NCBI GenBank assembly: GCA_037389465.1
Contig: JAZARR010000130.1
Coordinates: 186,001 to 250,000, forward strand
DNA length: 64,000 nt
From: Baylisascaris procyonis
Lineage: Eukaryota > Nematoda > Chromadorea > Rhabditida > Ascarididae
Direction of reading: 5' to 3'
This document shows positions 61,501-64,000 of this stretch, one piece after another (positions within the stretch are counted from its first letter, which is position 1; each line of letters starts with the position of its first letter). Made by a program: the position numbers and the translations under genes. The notes under the pieces are model-generated. The model ran no database searches. It was not told the origin of the DNA and was given only the letters and a program-made list of their open reading frames with translations.

Positions 61501-64000
61501 CACTTAATTAACGACAAATTTCATAGATATGTTCACAGTCTTATGTTTTCAGATATTCGTTGTTATATAAATCCATATTATCGGATTTCTTTTCAAAACT
61601 AGATGTCTACTTCTGCTAGATTTTGCAATCGAATGTTTAGTCTGTTCTATTTTATGTCCGTTTTGACGTGTGCTTCAAGCTGAAAGAGGAACTAATAGGG
61701 GACGAGATGCATGCCAGGTTGTTATGGCTCTGTGGGATTATGCAGTTATCTTTTAGGGATAATAGGTTGATCGTATTAGTGGATGCAGTCTAATCTGTCT
61801 ACAGGCTGTTTTTTGTAATTTGAATGTTCAAAGCTCCTAGTGAGTATTTATCTCAAAATGAAGTTTTCTAAGCGATCTCTTTGGTGTGCTGTAATGGCCT
61901 TTTCAATTTCTTTCGATTCATGCTGTTGCCTTAAATTATACGATTGTTAGAAGTATAGATCAGAAATATTTCCAAAACAAATTCCACGTATCTGTTATTA
62001 TCAGTCATCTATTTTATAACGCTCTTTCCGAGTACCTTATCTTTCAGATGAATAGCGGTAAGGTTTCCTATTTTAGGTAACACTTATCTAATAAGTTCTC
62101 AGTCGAATTTGACGTTGCATTTGCGAGTCTTTGCACATACTGCACTTTATATGTATTTATCACTGCAGCCGAAACGAATCAGCACTTTTCTCTCGTCGTT
62201 ACATTCCGACAAGCCTCTCATGTTTTGTTTACCGCATACATTAAGAGCTACAACTTTTAAGGAGTTACTGCATTCTCTTCGGTTAGAATGGAGTGCTTAA
62301 ATTGTGTGATGTTTAGGACTCGTATTTGGTGCTTGAGAAGCTACCAGCAGAATATGACTCTCGAGTAAAGGCAATGGAGGTCGATGAAAGACCAAGCGAG
62401 CAGTATAGCGATATCGGTGGCTGCGACAAGCAAATCCAGGAACTCATAGAAGCTGTCGTGCTTCCGATGACGCACAAGGACCGATTTGTGAATCTTGGCA
62501 TTCATCCTCCAAAGGGGGTGCTTTTGTATGGTCCTCCAGGTGTGTATCGAGCCATTTATTCCCATGATTTTTTTTTTGGAGAAGAGGGCTAAAAAAAGGG
62601 GAAAGAAAATAAAGATGAAGCTACATGTCGGCTTGAAAAATGTGAACTGGAGGAATACAGGTAAATAAAGTTCTGGGGCCGAAACTTGCAATGAGTAATT
62701 GCCATATTTTCTTAGCGGTTGTCAGAATAAGTTGAAATGATTGCAGAGTGCATCTTGGATCCGTGGATGTTTGAATGAGCAAGATTGTCTGTCATATCGT
62801 CACTGTTTGACAGTACTTAATTTCGCACTGAATTAAGAGTTGCCAATTTTAATATGTGGGTGGATGAGCATGTAGCCGACTGAGTGAAAAAAAAATTCTT
62901 GATATCACTTTAGGGATCACTTTGTTGTCATGATGTGAGGGGAGCATTTTTTCCACAAGAAATACGAAGTTAGGCAGTTTCCCAAGGGACCACTGAGGCA
63001 ATAAATAAGGCGTTCGCATACAATAAGATTCGTGATCTGCAAGCCTGAGGCTATTGGTTTGGCTGCTGTGGATAGAATACTTAACATTCACGATGCGTGT
63101 GTATGTTGGAAGTTATAAACACAGAACGATATGCAAAGGAGGTTAAAACATACAAGTTTTTGATTTGATGCATCATTGGCAACACACTTCAGGGACGGGC
63201 AAGACGATGATGGCACGAGCGGTTGCCGCACAAACAAAATCGGCCTTCCTGAAGTTGGCGGGGCCGCAACTCGTTCAGATGTTCATTGGAGATGGTGCCA
63301 AGTTGGTGCGTGATGCGTTTGCTCTTGCTAAAGAGAGGGCACCAGCTATTATTTTTATCGATGAATTAGATGCCATCGGTATGTTATTTGCTGCTTTAAT
63401 TAAAATGACGGTGCCATCGGTTGACGTTTTGATGTTATACAACTCGCATATTTTTATTGATTATACATTAAGGGACCACCTTCTTGCTTTATATGACATT
63501 TTTATGTTTTATTGAAGGATGGTACTGTCCTTTGAGAGATGTTCAAAAAGTTTATTTACTTCGCTCTTTATTAAGCACTGATTTTAGAAATACACGCTAA
63601 ACTTCGCTTACCTCAGCGGTGTTACATATAGCGTTCTGTAGTGAGTTTGTTTTAATCATTGTTGAGACGGTCGTCTGAGGCTCCAAAATAATCTTTCGAT
63701 CTTCTTTAAGGTAACCAGGTAATCGCAAAAAAGATAATTGTATATGTGCAGAAATTTGAGAGCACTTTGTGGAATGAATGGAACGTAGCAAAATTTGAAA
63801 AAAGGGTCTTTATTATGTTTATTATATCTGGGAAGGTAACGAGGTTGACGTTGTGCCGCGCTTAGAAATATTTCACTTTATAACTATACGTTATCCCATC
63901 AACCACAGCGGTGCATGCTAAGGTCTGACGCGTCTCTGAGTGACTGTCCACTGCATCACATTTGCAGGAACAAAGCGATTCGATTCGGAAAAGGCGGGTG
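58541..64000 (+). CDS. PSMC3: 26S proteasome regulatory ATPase Rpt5 (PSMC3), 5' six exons, partial
   Basis: Rpt5 is one of the six AAA+ ATPases of the 19S base ring that unfold substrates and open the 20S gate. Exons: 58541-58600, 59383-59547, 60497-60712, 62317-62539, 63193-63378 and 63968 to beyond 64000; phases agree. Exon 1 is acidic and charged ([15 protein letters not shown]). Exon 2 is the coiled coil ([20 protein letters not shown]). Exon 3 is the OB-fold part ([40 protein letters not shown]). Exon 4 carries [20 protein letters not shown] and the start of the ATPase. The Walker A motif GPPGTGKT is split between exons 4 and 5. Exon 5 holds [20 protein letters not shown] and Walker [12 protein letters not shown]. 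The N-terminus is shorter than in human PSMC3. The second region of homology and the C-terminal HbYX motif lie outside the window. Confidence 0.96.

Overview
The window looks like nuclear DNA of a nematode. Four spliced, metazoan-type genes lie on the + strand, with introns from several hundred bases to several kilobases. They are separated by long AT-rich non-coding stretches that carry LTR retrotransposons of the BEL/Pao and Ty3/Gypsy types. A splice-acceptor-like site lies a few bases upstream of each start codon, which fits spliced-leader trans-splicing. A clade I, Trichuris-like worm is my best guess; this is inference, not proof.

Layout. 1-2717: the 5' part of a decayed Gypsy element on the - strand, running off the left edge. 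3328-6533: deoxycytidylate deaminase (DCTD), four exons, with an apparent frameshift in the last exon. 9009-13042: NUDT21/CFIm25, the 25-kDa subunit of pre-mRNA cleavage factor I, six exons. 13043-30901: about 18 kb with no recognisable gene. It holds degenerate tandem repeats, a 1.6-kb foldback (long inverted repeat) at 20371-22014, and a perfect 25-bp hairpin at 29893-29946. 30902-37009: a BEL/Pao element with matching 265-bp LTRs, a GTAGG target duplication, broken gag, intact protease-RT-RNase H, no integrase that I can find, and a broken env-like gene. 37010-40942: non-coding, with a few exon-like segments I cannot assign. 40973-52235: a mitochondrial carrier of the SLC25A42 type, seven exons. 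Its second intron holds a Gypsy element (42299-47121) with 278-bp LTRs, a GATAT target duplication and a nearly complete but broken gag-pol. 58541-64000: the first six exons of the 26S proteasome ATPase PSMC3/Rpt5, running off the right edge.

The host genes are unrelated housekeeping functions (dTTP precursor supply, 3'-end processing, mitochondrial CoA import, protein degradation) and show no sign of working as a cluster. The most interesting material is in the mobile DNA: an env-bearing BEL/Pao element without integrase, an intronic Gypsy insertion, and the foldback. Exon boundaries were placed by hand from splice signals, phase and remembered family similarity; no search was run.
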